64,000 nucleotides of DNA from MGIIb-O2 sp964003245 (GCA_964003245.1 CAXFIU010000001.1:1-64000); one strand, 5' to 3'. Positions 9,545-18,578 are shown, numbered from the stretch's first letter. Notes: a model not told the origin generated them from the letters alone. A program made the numbers and translations.

Positions 9545-12214
9545 ATGAAGAGAGCCGACTCAACTCGCTTGGTTCTAATTTTATTGTTACTTTCTTTGAT
9601 TCCTCCCGCTGTCTCTGCGGCTGTAGATGTATCAATTTCAGCGTCTCCTAACTCTCAAGAAGCGGACTCTGATAACCCTGCTGAATACGATATAACTGTG
9701 TCAAATACAGGTGATGACGACATTACTGTAACTCTTACCACCTCTCAAGCTGCTGATTGTAATGGATTTACTTCAAACGTAGAACAAGTTAGTGGGACTA
9801 TTGACTCCGGATCTAGTGAAACGGTTCTTCTCACAGTATCCGTGAATGAACAGGCCAGTGGAGAATGTGAAACAACAGTGACAGTTTCTGCAACTGGGGC
9901 TACTCCTGGCCAACCAAAAACAGATGATGTAAAAGTTACTACTACTGCTGGAGACGGGGGATTATATTCTGTAACTCTAACTGTTGATGATCAGACAGTA
10001 ACCTATGATGGCGAAGATGATGAAGTAGTTTGGGAAGTTGATGTAGAGAATACTGGAGAACAGCAAGAAAATATACAACTTGAAATGACTTCGGATAACG
10101 ATTGCGAATCAGATGAATTAGATGCAACCGTTAGCCCGTCAACCGTTCAGTTAGATTCAGGAGACTCAGAAACAGTTGATGTTACAATTGATTTACCCGA
10201 TGGTTCATCAACAGAAGCTGGAATTCATTGTTTCATAATCAAAGCTACAGTAACCAACGATCCCAATGCTGCCGATCCTGCTGAAGACAATCTAACGTTG
10301 ACAGTAAATATTCCAGAAGTAAAGGAATGTGACCCTTCATTACAATTCACATCTATGAGTCTAAATCCTGGTGAAACAGGGAATAACAGATTTACTGTTG
10401 AGAATATTGGAAATACCGAGTGGACAGTTACAGCTAGAGCAGTAGCAGATAATTTTGATGTATCGGATTGGGTTGATTTTGCTCCTCCTTCTAATGCATT
10501 ACTCGGTGAGAAAAATACTGCAGATGATCGGCACACATTTGAGTTTCAAGTGACACCAGATGATTCAGTAGATGCAAGTACTCAAGTCCCAATAAAGATA
10601 CAAGGTAGATCAGGTACTGAGATTGGTTGTGAGAAGATAATGACATTAAATGTTGGTCAATCATATGATGCCTCGGCATCCTTGAGTAAATCTTCTCTTT
10701 CCAATGTTGAACCTGGTACTTCAAAATCTGTGACTATGACAATCACTAATGATGGCAATGGTGTCGATACAATACATGTTAATGCAGCAAATGTTCCTAC
10801 TGGATGGCAAGTTTCATTCTCACAATCATCTGTTACGCTTTCAAGTGGTAATCAAGGGACTGTGACCATTGATGTCGCGGTACCTGAAGGCGCAGATGCA
10901 GGTTCAGATAGCATTACTTTCAATGTAGGGCATGGAGGAGGCTCTACACCTTATGATTCGAAAACTTTGACGGTATCTGTAGCTCAAGTTCATGATCTCA
11001 CATCCTCTATTATCTCGGATTCTCAAAAAGGTAAATCAGAGCAAATAATTAGTTTCCCAATTCAGATTACAAATACTGGAAATGTAAATGATAATTTTAA
11101 GTTACAAGCCTGCGATCCAAATGATGTAACAGGTTGTAATGACCCCCTATGGGAATCATCATTTTCTAATTCTCAAGGTTCTACAATTACTCAGATAAAC
11201 ATTGAATCTGGAGTTACAAAGACGGTTTATTTGGATGTCACGATTGAGGGAGAAGAAAATGGCGATAGAGCATCAGTTTCTGCTGTAATAACAATTTTTG
11301 GAACTGACAAATCTTCATCCCATGAGTTCACAATCTCTGTTTCAAACTTTAATTATGGCATGAGTATAACGCCAGTTAGTCCAGGGGAAATTCCTGATGA
11401 GTTACAAGTACAACTTCCACCAGGGGGGGTAGGTTCTGTTTCTTTCTGGGTTGAAAATATTGGTGATTTTCCTAATGGAGATAATGCGGTGATCACAGTT
11501 ACTGGAATGGAATCTACTGTTTTGCGAACTTTGAAGGTAAGTGGTGTAGCTACAGATGAACCATTCCATGTTGATGTAGGTCCTGAGAACCGTGTAATGG
11601 TAACACTTGATTTTGAAGTTCTAGAGGGCGTTGAAAGTGGTGCTTCTGGAATGATTAAGGTTTCTGCATCTTCTGAACTTAATGCTATAGAAAGTACACA
11701 TGTTGATCTATTAGTCGATGTCATTACCATACACGATCTTCAATTCACTATTGAAGAAGAAACCTCTCAGACTGTCACATATCCTGAGAAAGCAATTTTT
11801 ACAATTTTTGTTACTAACCACGGCAATATAGAAGAAACCGTAGTCATTGAATCTTCTGAAGCACTAAGATTCTGGTCAGTAAACGCAGTTGAAGATGAAT
11901 TCAAATTAGCACCTGGTGAAACAAGAGAAGTAGAGATCCGTGTAACTCCTCCCAATGATTTGATTCAAGACGATACTTATGATTTTACAATTATTGTGAT
12001 GCCTAAAGGACTTCCAGTAGCCGGACAACCTCTAGACCTATCTGTTACTGCTGAGATTTCTCTCGGGATATCTTTCCTCTCCGATGACATGGTCCAGATT
12101 TTAGGCTGGGGTGGAATCTTAATCGGTGGGCTGCTCGTCATTATTCTATTCTTCAGAGCTAGAAGAGAGAGCCAAAGAATAATGAAAGCTCTTGAACTTG
12201 AATCCGAACGTTAA
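9545..12214 (+). CDS. Surface protein with tandem NEW3/CARDB-type beta-sandwich domains
   Basis: An 889-residue exported protein. It has a signal peptide (residues 1-25, ending 'AVSAA'), then a series of about seven immunoglobulin-like modules with the typical alternation 'NTG/NDGNG...VDTIHV', 'P.GWQVSFS..SVTLSSG', 'V.VPEGADAGSDS'. This pattern is that of NPCBM-associated NEW3 and CARDB-like domains. A membrane helix lies at about 850-872, followed by a short basic tail, so the molecule is fixed in the membrane with its body outside. Several Cys pairs in the modules could form disulfides. It follows the subtilase by 65 bases and shares its repeat type, so both may act at the same surface, for example in adhesion or substrate holding. 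No catalytic motif is visible. Confidence 0.8.
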   Translation: MKRADSTRLVLILLLLSLIPPAVSAAVDVSISASPNSQEADSDNPAEYDITVSNTGDDDITVTLTTSQAADCNGFTSNVEQVSGTIDSGSSETVLLTVSVNEQASGECETTVTVSATGATPGQPKTDDVKVTTTAGDGGLYSVTLTVDDQTVTYDGEDDEVVWEVDVENTGEQQENIQLEMTSDNDCESDELDATVSPSTVQLDSGDSETVDVTIDLPDGSSTEAGIHCFIIKATVTNDPNAADPAEDNLTLTVNIPEVKECDPSLQFTSMSLNPGETGNNRFTVENIGNTEWTVTARAVADNFDVSDWVDFAPPSNALLGEKNTADDRHTFEFQVTPDDSVDASTQVPIKIQGRSGTEIGCEKIMTLNVGQSYDASASLSKSSLSNVEPGTSKSVTMTITNDGNGVDTIHVNAANVPTGWQVSFSQSSVTLSSGNQGTVTIDVAVPEGADAGSDSITFNVGHGGGSTPYDSKTLTVSVAQVHDLTSSIISDSQKGKSEQIISFPIQITNTGNVNDNFKLQACDPNDVTGCNDPLWESSFSNSQGSTITQINIESGVTKTVYLDVTIEGEENGDRASVSAVITIFGTDKSSSHEFTISVSNFNYGMSITPVSPGEIPDELQVQLPPGGVGSVSFWVENIGDFPNGDNAVITVTGMESTVLRTLKVSGVATDEPFHVDVGPENRVMVTLDFEVLEGVESGASGMIKVSASSELNAIESTHVDLLVDVITIHDLQFTIEEETSQTVTYPEKAIFTIFVTNHGNIEETVVIESSEALRFWSVNAVEDEFKLAPGETREVEIRVTPPNDLIQDDTYDFTIIVMPKGLPVAGQPLDLSVTAEISLGISFLSDDMVQILGWGGILIGGLLVIILFFRARRESQRIMKALELESER

Positions 12215-12277
12215 CTACTAACTTGAGGCTCACTGTTAGGTTACACTTATTGCCCTAATTTTAGTGGACCACACTAA

Positions 12278-12294
12278 CGGTCCCGTAGGGACCG
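12278..12294 (+). promoter_or_regulatory. Hairpin in the nuo operon leader
   Basis: CGGTCCC (12278-12284) and GGGACCG (12288-12294) are perfect 7-bp complementary arms around a GTA loop, ending 14 bases before the proposed nuoA ATG. The arms are far more GC-rich than their surroundings. It could be an RNA hairpin in the leader, a protein-binding palindrome, or the terminator of the upstream gene. I cannot choose among these from sequence. Confidence 0.45.
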
Positions 12295-12307
12295 GGTTGT
12301 GAGCCCT

Positions 12308-12760
12308 ATGACATCCGTCTCCGAAGCCTATCTTGCACTAGCAGTAATGACTTTGGTTGGTATTGGATTTCCAGTAGGGAGTTTCATAGCTTCCAGACTT
12401 CTAAGGCCAGTGGTAGACCCAAATAATCCTACAAAAACACGTTCTTGGTTACTTCCAGGTTATGAGGTAGATCAATCATTATATGTTCGTCGTGAGAGTA
12501 CCTATGAGTGTGGTTCTGCACCCGTCGGTGAAGCACACATTAATTTTCACTTCCAATACTACTGGTATGCAATTATATTCTTAGTATTCGATATAGCTTT
12601 CATGTTTCTAGCATTTGGTGGGATAATATCTATTCAAGATGTTGATGTTACATCTAGGTCTGAAATCATGGGCGCCTTGACTACAATGTCCATCTTTATT
12701 TTTCTTATGGGCCTAGGTGTTTGGCATGTATTCAGAAAAAGAGGAAGAATATACATTTGA
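12308..12760 (+). CDS. nuoA: Complex I subunit A (NuoA)
   Basis: Small membrane subunit of the complex I proton-pumping arm, next to the quinone channel. The protein has three membrane helices and the family loop signature 'YECGSAPVGEAHINFHFQYY', close to the usual YECG-P-G-A-F-Y pattern with its conserved Cys, followed by 'FLVFDIAFMFL'. Two starts are possible: GTG 12299 and ATG 12308. I prefer ATG because the GTGAG at 12299-12303 can itself serve as a ribosome-binding site. It is first in a 12-gene operon that runs to nuoN. Confidence 0.93.
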   Translation: MTSVSEAYLALAVMTLVGIGFPVGSFIASRLLRPVVDPNNPTKTRSWLLPGYEVDQSLYVRRESTYECGSAPVGEAHINFHFQYYWYAIIFLVFDIAFMFLAFGGIISIQDVDVTSRSEIMGALTTMSIFIFLMGLGVWHVFRKRGRIYI

Positions 12761-12769
12761 GGTGGTTGT

Positions 12770-13366
12770 ATGTCAGACGATACACAAAATTATTCTATGT
12801 TTAGTAGTAGACTGTTGGTTGAAACAGTTGGAGATATTACTGATGAAGCGTTGAAGGCAAGTAGGTTGAAAGATGTGATTGGAGTTTTAGCAGGACGTAT
12901 TTTTAATTGGGGTCAAAGAAAATCTCTTTTTCCATTACATTTAGGAATCAAATGTTGCGCACTGGAAATGGCTGCAGCAGGAGCTAGCCGTTTTGATGCA
13001 GAGCGTTTTGGAGTTTTCTTTCGTTCCAGTCCTAGACAATGTGATGTATTACTCGTAAATGGACCTATTAGTAAGAAATTTGCTGATCCAATAGTCCGTC
13101 TATGGGAACAAATGCCTGAGCCGAAATGGTGTATAGCGATGGGCGAATGTGCTATTTCAGGGGGTCCATATTTCCAGTCGTACAATATTCTAGAAGGGGT
13201 TGATACAATCATTCCTGTTGACGTATACATTCCTGGTTGCCCTCCTAGACCAGAGGCTCTAATCGATGGTTTTGGCAAATTGAGGGAAAAAATAATTCGA
13301 ATTGGAGCCATGCCAAGTCATTCCAGGTTAGAAAGTGAGGCTCCAGTAATTATCGGAGATGCATGA
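12770..13366 (+). CDS. nuoB: Complex I subunit B (NuoB), N2 iron-sulfur cluster
   Basis: 198-residue peripheral-arm subunit that carries the terminal 4Fe-4S cluster N2, which hands electrons to quinone. Visible ligands are the adjacent cysteines in 'KCCALEM', the Cys of 'MGECAISGGP', and the Cys of 'VYIPGCPPRPEA'. Length is typical. The ATG at 12770 follows GGTGGT with three bases between, matching the operon's start rule. It lies 9 bases after nuoA and 9 before nuoC, so transcription and translation are coupled. Confidence 0.96.
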   Translation: MSDDTQNYSMFSSRLLVETVGDITDEALKASRLKDVIGVLAGRIFNWGQRKSLFPLHLGIKCCALEMAAAGASRFDAERFGVFFRSSPRQCDVLLVNGPISKKFADPIVRLWEQMPEPKWCIAMGECAISGGPYFQSYNILEGVDTIIPVDVYIPGCPPRPEALIDGFGKLREKIIRIGAMPSHSRLESEAPVIIGDA

Positions 13367-13375
13367 GGGATTATT

Positions 13376-14029
13376 ATGAGGATAGTTTCGGAAAAAGCAC
13401 AACAAGAGGCGGCTGAGAAATTAGTATCTTCTTTGAATAAGATGGGCGGAGTAGAATCATCTGTAGATATTCGCACCAGTGGTACCCAGAATAGACCTAT
13501 TGTTAATGCAAGTGTTTCTCCTGAAAACTGGAGGAAGGTTGCTGAACACTTGAAGGAAAAACATTCAGTCGATCATTGTTCAATGATTACTGGTATTCAT
13601 TGGCCAGAATCTTCTGATAAGACCTGGGAAGTCATTTATCATTTTTTGAGAACCGGAATTAAGGACCCAGTTATTGAAGATGGCCTAGTAATTCCAAATA
13701 TTGTAGATTTTTCAAAGGTAAAAGGAAAGAATGTACCTTTAGAAATTCAAATTAGTATTAAAATTGGAGATACCCGAAATCCTTCAGTTGCCAGCGTACA
13801 AGATCTTTGGGTCGGAGCAGATTGGAATGAAAAAGAAACCTGGGATTTAGTAGGAATTGATTTTGAAGGGCATGAAGAGATGCGTCGAGTGCTAAATCCT
13901 CATGAATCTCCTGTAGGTTTTCATCCACTTCAGAAACAACATAAATTACGTTATCATGGCTTTGAAGAAATGTATGATGATGCTCAAGGTTTTATGCGCA
14001 AACCAGTTGATTCTAGTAGGGTAAAGTAG
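13376..14029 (+). CDS. nuoC: Complex I subunit C (NuoC, 30 kDa)
   Basis: 217-residue peripheral-arm subunit that packs on NuoD. The family core is seen in the C-terminal half: 'ASVQDLWVGADWNEKETWDLVGIDFEGH' corresponds to the WxxAxWxERExxDxxGIxFxGH signature, followed by 'MRRVLNPHESPVGFHPLQK'-like sequence. The first 60 residues are less conserved. NuoC and NuoD are separate genes here, not fused. ATG 13376 follows a GAGGGAT signal. Confidence 0.93.
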   Translation: MRIVSEKAQQEAAEKLVSSLNKMGGVESSVDIRTSGTQNRPIVNASVSPENWRKVAEHLKEKHSVDHCSMITGIHWPESSDKTWEVIYHFLRTGIKDPVIEDGLVIPNIVDFSKVKGKNVPLEIQISIKIGDTRNPSVASVQDLWVGADWNEKETWDLVGIDFEGHEEMRRVLNPHESPVGFHPLQKQHKLRYHGFEEMYDDAQGFMRKPVDSSRVK

Positions 14030-14037
14030 GTGGAAAA

Positions 14038-15174
14038 ATGGCAGAAATGTGGATTTCTATGGGACCTCAGCATCCGATGACTCATGGTCTTTGGACTTTG
14101 AAAATTAAGGTCGATGGAGAAACGGTTGTAGATACTGAACCAGATCTTGGTTATATCCATAGAGGTGTTGAAAAAATATGTGAATCACGCGACTTCACAC
14201 AAATTACTACTTATTGTGACAGACTATGTTATGCATCAGCAAATACGTGGTCTCATGCCTATATCTATGCTGCAGAAGACTTACTGGGGGTTGAAGTTCC
14301 AGAGAGAGCTGAATATATTCGTTTAGTAGCAGTGGAAATTCAAAGGATTGCAAGTCATCTAATGTGGCTTGGCGCTTATGGGCCTGATATCGGAAACCTG
14401 AGTGTATTAGTGTGGTGTCTTAGAGAAAGAGAGATGATGATGGATCTATTACAAGAGTTAGGTGGTTCTAGAATGCATTACAATTTCCCTCGCATAGGAG
14501 GTGTGAAAAGAGATTTACCTCATGGTTTTGCTCTAAGAGCTAGGCATAAATTAAAGCTATTTTTGGATAGGATACAAGAATATGAGGCACTTTTCGATGA
14601 GTCAACAGTATTTTTAATTCGTAGCCAGGGAGTAGGTTATGCTAAACCTGAAGAAATGATTAATCATGGAGTTTCAGGACCTAACATTCGTGCGGCAGGA
14701 GTTAATCACGACATTCGTACATCACACCCGTATTCAGTTTACTCTGAGTTAGATTGGGAGCCAGCAGTAGAGCGTTCTTCAATAAAGGGTGCAGATTGTT
14801 ATGATAGGTATCGAATTAGAGTTGAAGAAATGCGTCAAAGTGCAAATCTAGTATTGCAAGCATTAGACAAGATCCCAGGAGGTGCCGAAACATACCATGA
14901 GCCAGGAGATCCTAAGATAATTGGCAAGGCACCAACTCGTGCTCCTGAAGGGACATCAGGTTCACACCACTTTGAGGATAGTAGGGGCGAATCAATGTTC
15001 TACATTGCCGGTGGAGGAGAGGGTCGTGGTAAAATGCCTTATCGTGTATCAATTCGATCTCCAATGTTCATTACTATTCCATATGCTTCAAAATGTATGA
15101 TTGGATACAAGGTAGCAGATATTCCAGCAATTATGGGTTCATTCGATCCCTGTATCGGTGAGACAGATAGGTGA
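14038..15174 (+). CDS. nuoD: Complex I subunit D (NuoD, 49 kDa)
   Basis: 378-residue subunit that forms the quinone-reduction site with NuoB and is related to the large subunit of NiFe hydrogenases. Diagnostic segments are 'MGPQHPMTHGLWTLKIKVDGE', including the conserved His that lines the quinone pocket, 'PDLGYIHRGVEKICESRDF', 'YCDRLCYASAN' and the C-terminal 'DIPAIMGSFDPCIGETDR'. The hydrogenase Ni ligands are absent, as expected. Start ATG 14038 follows AGGTGG with four bases between. Confidence 0.96.
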   Translation: MAEMWISMGPQHPMTHGLWTLKIKVDGETVVDTEPDLGYIHRGVEKICESRDFTQITTYCDRLCYASANTWSHAYIYAAEDLLGVEVPERAEYIRLVAVEIQRIASHLMWLGAYGPDIGNLSVLVWCLREREMMMDLLQELGGSRMHYNFPRIGGVKRDLPHGFALRARHKLKLFLDRIQEYEALFDESTVFLIRSQGVGYAKPEEMINHGVSGPNIRAAGVNHDIRTSHPYSVYSELDWEPAVERSSIKGADCYDRYRIRVEEMRQSANLVLQALDKIPGGAETYHEPGDPKIIGKAPTRAPEGTSGSHHFEDSRGESMFYIAGGGEGRGKMPYRVSIRSPMFITIPYASKCMIGYKVADIPAIMGSFDPCIGETDR

Positions 15175-15183
15175 GGTGAATCT

Positions 15184-16746
15184 ATGGCAAGCAGTGATTG
15201 GTTAGATGTCCGTGGTTGGACTGAGTCATTCATCGGTTGGTCAATGGACAAAACACATGATGTTCTTCCTTCAAACGATATAGATCTAGAATTTTCTATT
15301 ACAAGGCCGAGATGGTTCCTTGAGGAACCAATTGTGATCGGTTCTGAAATTAATCTCCAGTCCGGTTTTGCAGATATACAGCCCTCCTTAGAATCATTTT
15401 TTGTTTCAACGATTATGTGTACAGTAGTTTTTACTACAATGATGTTGACCTTGATGGTCGTCCCTTACATCGAGAGGAAGTTCATAGGACGTTTAATGGA
15501 TAGAATTGGTGCTACCACTTCATTGAGAAGTTTATGGATTGGAGAGGGTCCTTCTACTGCAGGAGATTGGTGGAATAAATTGCCAATGGGTATGGGAGTC
15601 CCTATAGGTATGCTGAATAAAAGTTTGAATTCAGCTTTCGGGAATAGCCATCACTTAGAAACAATTGATAGAGTTGGAAATCGAGGATATCATGGAATCT
15701 GGTTTCTATTCCCAGGTTTCTTCCAGGCATTGGCAGATTTCATGAAGTTCGCTACAAAAGAGCATCTAATTCCAGAAAAAGCCGACAAATTAGTCTTCGA
15801 AGTTGCTCCTGTAATTATTATAGCGACAACTATAATGTGTTATGCCTTCATTCCATTTGGCCCACATATTTGGGCAGCTAATCCTGATCTTTCTCTACTA
15901 TTCCTGATGGCTATATTTGGAGTTGCACCTCTTGGAGTATTCTTTGCTGGCTGGGCATCAAATAACAAATATACATTAATTGGAGGGATGCGTTCTGCTG
16001 CGCAATTGACAGCTTATGAAATCCCTCTACTAATCACAGTACTTTCGATTGCAGTAATTAGTGGTTCTTTCAATATTCTTGAAATTGTAGATTTCCAGAT
16101 TGAAACATCTGATACTTGGAACCTATTCATGCTTCCTTTGGGTGCTGCGCTGTTCTTAATCACAATGATTGCTGAGGTCGAAAGGATTCCATTCGATATG
16201 CCAGAAGCAGAAGCAGAGCTTGTAGAAGGATGGTGGACTGAGTACGGAGGGATTCGTTGGGGTCTAATGTTCGCTGTAGAGATGATGAGAGCTTATGCTG
16301 CTTGTATCCTATTTGCTATGTTCTTCCTTGGCGGATGGGAATTTCCATTCCAAGATACACTTTCTGGTATACCAGTGATTGGGACTATTGTTGACTTAAT
16401 CCCTGGTTTAATAGTTGTCTTACTCAAAGCATGGTTACTCTTTGCCTTCTTTGTTTGGGTCCGTGCATCTCTACATAGAATTAGGACAGATCAGATTTTA
16501 GAATTTGGTTGGAGATACTTACTCCCACTATCTATCCTAAATCTCGCAATTGCTATGTATTTGCGTTTAGAGGTCTGGACTGGTACAAGTTGGCCAATCT
16601 GGGTTCCTCCTGTAATCACAGTTCTAGGAATCATTTTGTTTGTTGTGTATGCAATAGATGAAGATAAAGATGCATTAGAGTATTCAAGAAGGCCATACAA
16701 TACTCAAACGTTGGATAAAGCATATCCAGGAAGTAGAAGAGATTAG
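15184..16746 (+). CDS. nuoH: Complex I subunit H (NuoH) with N-terminal extension and loop insertion
   Basis: Membrane subunit joining the quinone cavity to the proton-pumping arm. At 520 residues it is far longer than the usual 320-350. The core is clear: 'VVPYIERKFIGRLMDRIGA' (residues about 92-110), 'QALADFMKFATKEHLIPEKADK', 'LTAYEIPLL', 'EVERIPFDMPEAEAELVEGWWTEYGG' and 'WVRASLHRIRTDQ'. Two additions stand out: about 65-70 extra N-terminal residues before the first helix, and about 50-55 extra residues (about 110-162) in the loop after helix 1, splitting the usual 'RxGPNRVGPxG' stretch. Start ATG 15184 has GGTGAA three bases upstream. The insertion lies on the side facing the peripheral arm. 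Confidence 0.95.
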   Translation: MASSDWLDVRGWTESFIGWSMDKTHDVLPSNDIDLEFSITRPRWFLEEPIVIGSEINLQSGFADIQPSLESFFVSTIMCTVVFTTMMLTLMVVPYIERKFIGRLMDRIGATTSLRSLWIGEGPSTAGDWWNKLPMGMGVPIGMLNKSLNSAFGNSHHLETIDRVGNRGYHGIWFLFPGFFQALADFMKFATKEHLIPEKADKLVFEVAPVIIIATTIMCYAFIPFGPHIWAANPDLSLLFLMAIFGVAPLGVFFAGWASNNKYTLIGGMRSAAQLTAYEIPLLITVLSIAVISGSFNILEIVDFQIETSDTWNLFMLPLGAALFLITMIAEVERIPFDMPEAEAELVEGWWTEYGGIRWGLMFAVEMMRAYAACILFAMFFLGGWEFPFQDTLSGIPVIGTIVDLIPGLIVVLLKAWLLFAFFVWVRASLHRIRTDQILEFGWRYLLPLSILNLAIAMYLRLEVWTGTSWPIWVPPVITVLGIILFVVYAIDEDKDALEYSRRPYNTQTLDKAYPGSRRD

Positions 16747-16757
16747 GAGGTGAAAAA

Positions 16758-17735
16758 ATGGATTACAATACAGGACACCCTCACGCAACACCGAATTTTA
16801 GAAATTTAGTAATCAAACCTATGTGGATTACTTTGAAGACAGCACTTAGGACAGTACCATATATCGGTAAAGCAAAATTCTTGAAAAATAATTATCATGG
16901 ACAGAAAGCGAATCTGACTGATGAATTTACTTTAGAAAGAATCGGAGAAAATCATCCTTCTTCTGGTCAAATATATGCTGCAGACAGAGAATCATCACCG
17001 GCTCTTCCTTTCCTAGAAAGACCGGTTACTATCATGTATCCATATGAAAGACTCGAGGATATGGAGCCTTGGCTTTTCGTTCCAGGAAACTACAATGGAA
17101 GGATAGGAATTGTTTGGGAAACTTGTACAGCATGTAAGGCATGTGTGAAAGCTTGTCCAAATGATTGTCTTCATATGACCTCAGAAACCAGAGTCAATGT
17201 TCTTGATACAACTGATGAAGGAGACGAATGGCATGGACTAGGAAGTGAAATAGAATCTGGCGGTTTAGCTGCTAGAAGAAAAGAAACTTTTGAAGAAATC
17301 GAGAATTTCGATTTAATGCATGAACATACTGCTCCTCCACAACAATATGATTTTGCAGAGGTGATTGATATTAGTGGAGATAAAGCAACAGTTCGTTGGC
17401 AAGATGGTTCTGGTATTGAGTCAGTAGAAATGTCTTCTCTAAAGCCAGCGGAAGTAGATATTGTGTCAGGCCGAATTGATATTGGAAGATGTATGTTCTG
17501 TGGTTTGTGTGCAGAAGCGTGCCCTTTCGAGTCATTCTTTATGTCAAATGAATATGATGGTATGACGGGATACTCCAGAGAAGACCTTTGGTTTGATGCT
17601 GATCGTACTAGATTACTTCCAGTAGTACATCAGGAAAGGGTAGATATGGAATTAGCTAAGAGGGCTCAGAAAGAGCAAACTAAGCGCGAGAAGAAAGCTG
17701 CTAAAGCGGCTGCAGCTGCTAAATCGGAGGCATGA
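16758..17735 (+). CDS. nuoI: Complex I subunit I (NuoI), 2x[4Fe-4S], with insertion between clusters
   Basis: Ferredoxin-like subunit carrying clusters N6a/N6b. Cluster ligands are Cys123, 126, 129, 133 ('CTACKACVKACP') and Cys245, 248, 251, 255 ('CMFCGLCAEACP'). In ordinary NuoI the two quartets are about 30 residues apart; here they are separated by 111. The insertion includes an acidic stretch and a small beta-rich segment ('FAEVIDISGDKATVRWQDG') that resembles an SH3-like barrel. The N-terminal region before the first quartet is about 60 residues longer than usual, and the tail is rich in Lys and Ala. At 325 residues it is nearly twice the usual length. ATG 16758 follows GGAGGTGAA at three bases. 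Confidence 0.95.
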   Translation: MDYNTGHPHATPNFRNLVIKPMWITLKTALRTVPYIGKAKFLKNNYHGQKANLTDEFTLERIGENHPSSGQIYAADRESSPALPFLERPVTIMYPYERLEDMEPWLFVPGNYNGRIGIVWETCTACKACVKACPNDCLHMTSETRVNVLDTTDEGDEWHGLGSEIESGGLAARRKETFEEIENFDLMHEHTAPPQQYDFAEVIDISGDKATVRWQDGSGIESVEMSSLKPAEVDIVSGRIDIGRCMFCGLCAEACPFESFFMSNEYDGMTGYSREDLWFDADRTRLLPVVHQERVDMELAKRAQKEQTKREKKAAKAAAAAKSEA

Positions 17736-17740
17736 TTTTT

Positions 17741-18010
17741 ATGGTAGTAGATTTCGAAGCAATTGTTTTTGTTCTTCTTTCTTCTGCCGCAATTATTGGT
17801 GCTCTTGGTTGTGTTTATGCCAGAAGAGTTGCTCATTCACTTCTATCACTAATGCTTACATTCCTAGCAGTTGCTGGAGTAATGGTAATGGCGTCTGCAG
17901 AAATGCTAGCAGCAATACAAATTTTAGTTTACCTTGGTTCAGTAATGCTTGTTGTACAATTCGGAGTAATGCTTACACGTCGTCAAATTCAAGAGGGTGA
18001 TATTCAGTGA
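17741..18010 (+). CDS. nuoJ1: Complex I subunit J, N-terminal half (NuoJ1)
   Basis: About 89 residues with three membrane helices, corresponding to the first part of NuoJ, including 'GALGCVYARRVAHSLLSLMLTFLAVAGVMVMASAEMLAAIQILVYLGSVMLVVQF' in pieces. The 'AxxQILVYxGAVxxLxxF' helix is the hallmark of the family. The gene ends there and the remaining helices are encoded by the next gene, as in haloarchaea. An ATG at 17732 overlaps the nuoI stop, but ATG 17741 is better placed relative to the GGAGGCATGAT signal. Confidence 0.9.
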   Translation: MVVDFEAIVFVLLSSAAIIGALGCVYARRVAHSLLSLMLTFLAVAGVMVMASAEMLAAIQILVYLGSVMLVVQFGVMLTRRQIQEGDIQ

Positions 18011-18279
18011 AAGCACTCTCAGCATTAACAAAACTAGGTCTATTTACATTTATTTTAGTAATGCTAAATGAAGTTATGTCGCATTCAATGTGGGGGGTAT
18101 CATCATCTACTCCACCCTCAACAGTAGATTTCGCACTTTCACTCTATGGAGATGAGTGGGCAGTTGCAACCGTAATTCTTGGTGCTTTGTTAGCCATGGC
18201 TATGGTAGGAGCATCTTATCTTGTCCGTGATGAAAGACTAATTAATCTGATTTGGGATATGGGAGGAGATGAGTCATGA
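18007..18279 (+). CDS. nuoJ2: Complex I subunit J, C-terminal half (NuoJ2)
   Basis: 90 residues with two membrane helices separated by a hydrophilic loop, matching the last two helices of NuoJ. The identification rests on position between nuoJ1 and nuoK, the four-base overlap with both neighbours, and the final helix 'ATVILGALLAMAMVGASYLVRDE', which resembles the NuoJ C-terminus. Start is GTG 18007, preceded by GGTGAT five bases upstream. Splitting of nuoJ in two looks native, not a frameshift, because the second gene has its own ribosome-binding site and start. Confidence 0.82.
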   Translation: MKALSALTKLGLFTFILVMLNEVMSHSMWGVSSSTPPSTVDFALSLYGDEWAVATVILGALLAMAMVGASYLVRDERLINLIWDMGGDES

Positions 18280-18578
18280 TAGATCCAAGCTGGATTTCTG
18301 GACTTGGAGTCATTCTCTTTGGAATAGGACTTCTCGGTGCTTTCACAAGAAAAAATGCGATCATCGTTTTGATGTGTATTGAAGTAATGTTGAATGCTGC
18401 AAATCTTAACTTTGTAGCAGGAGCATCGCATTATGGCGATGTTGATGGCTGGGTTTTTACTGCAATAGCAATAGCAATTGCAGCAGCAGAAGTTGCAATT
18501 GGTTTAGCGATTTTACTTTCCTTATACAGTACGCAAGAGACGATTTCTCTTGATGAAGCTAATATTCTGAGGAACTAA
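18276..18578 (+). CDS. nuoK: Complex I subunit K (NuoK)
   Basis: 100-residue subunit with three membrane helices, homologous to MrpC. It has the usual charged-membrane Glu residues: 'VLMCIEVMLNAANLNFVAG' contains the first, and 'IAIAIAAAEVAIGLAILL' the second. Both are needed for proton transfer in characterised complexes. Start ATG 18276 overlaps the nuoJ2 stop (ATGA type) and follows GGAGATGA. Confidence 0.95.
   Translation: MIDPSWISGLGVILFGIGLLGAFTRKNAIIVLMCIEVMLNAANLNFVAGASHYGDVDGWVFTAIAIAIAAAEVAIGLAILLSLYSTQETISLDEANILRN

Noticed and set aside
17741..18279. nuoJ split read as a frameshift
   Set aside because: The second half has its own GGTGAT signal and GTG start with neat overlaps; split nuoJ genes are known in haloarchaea.
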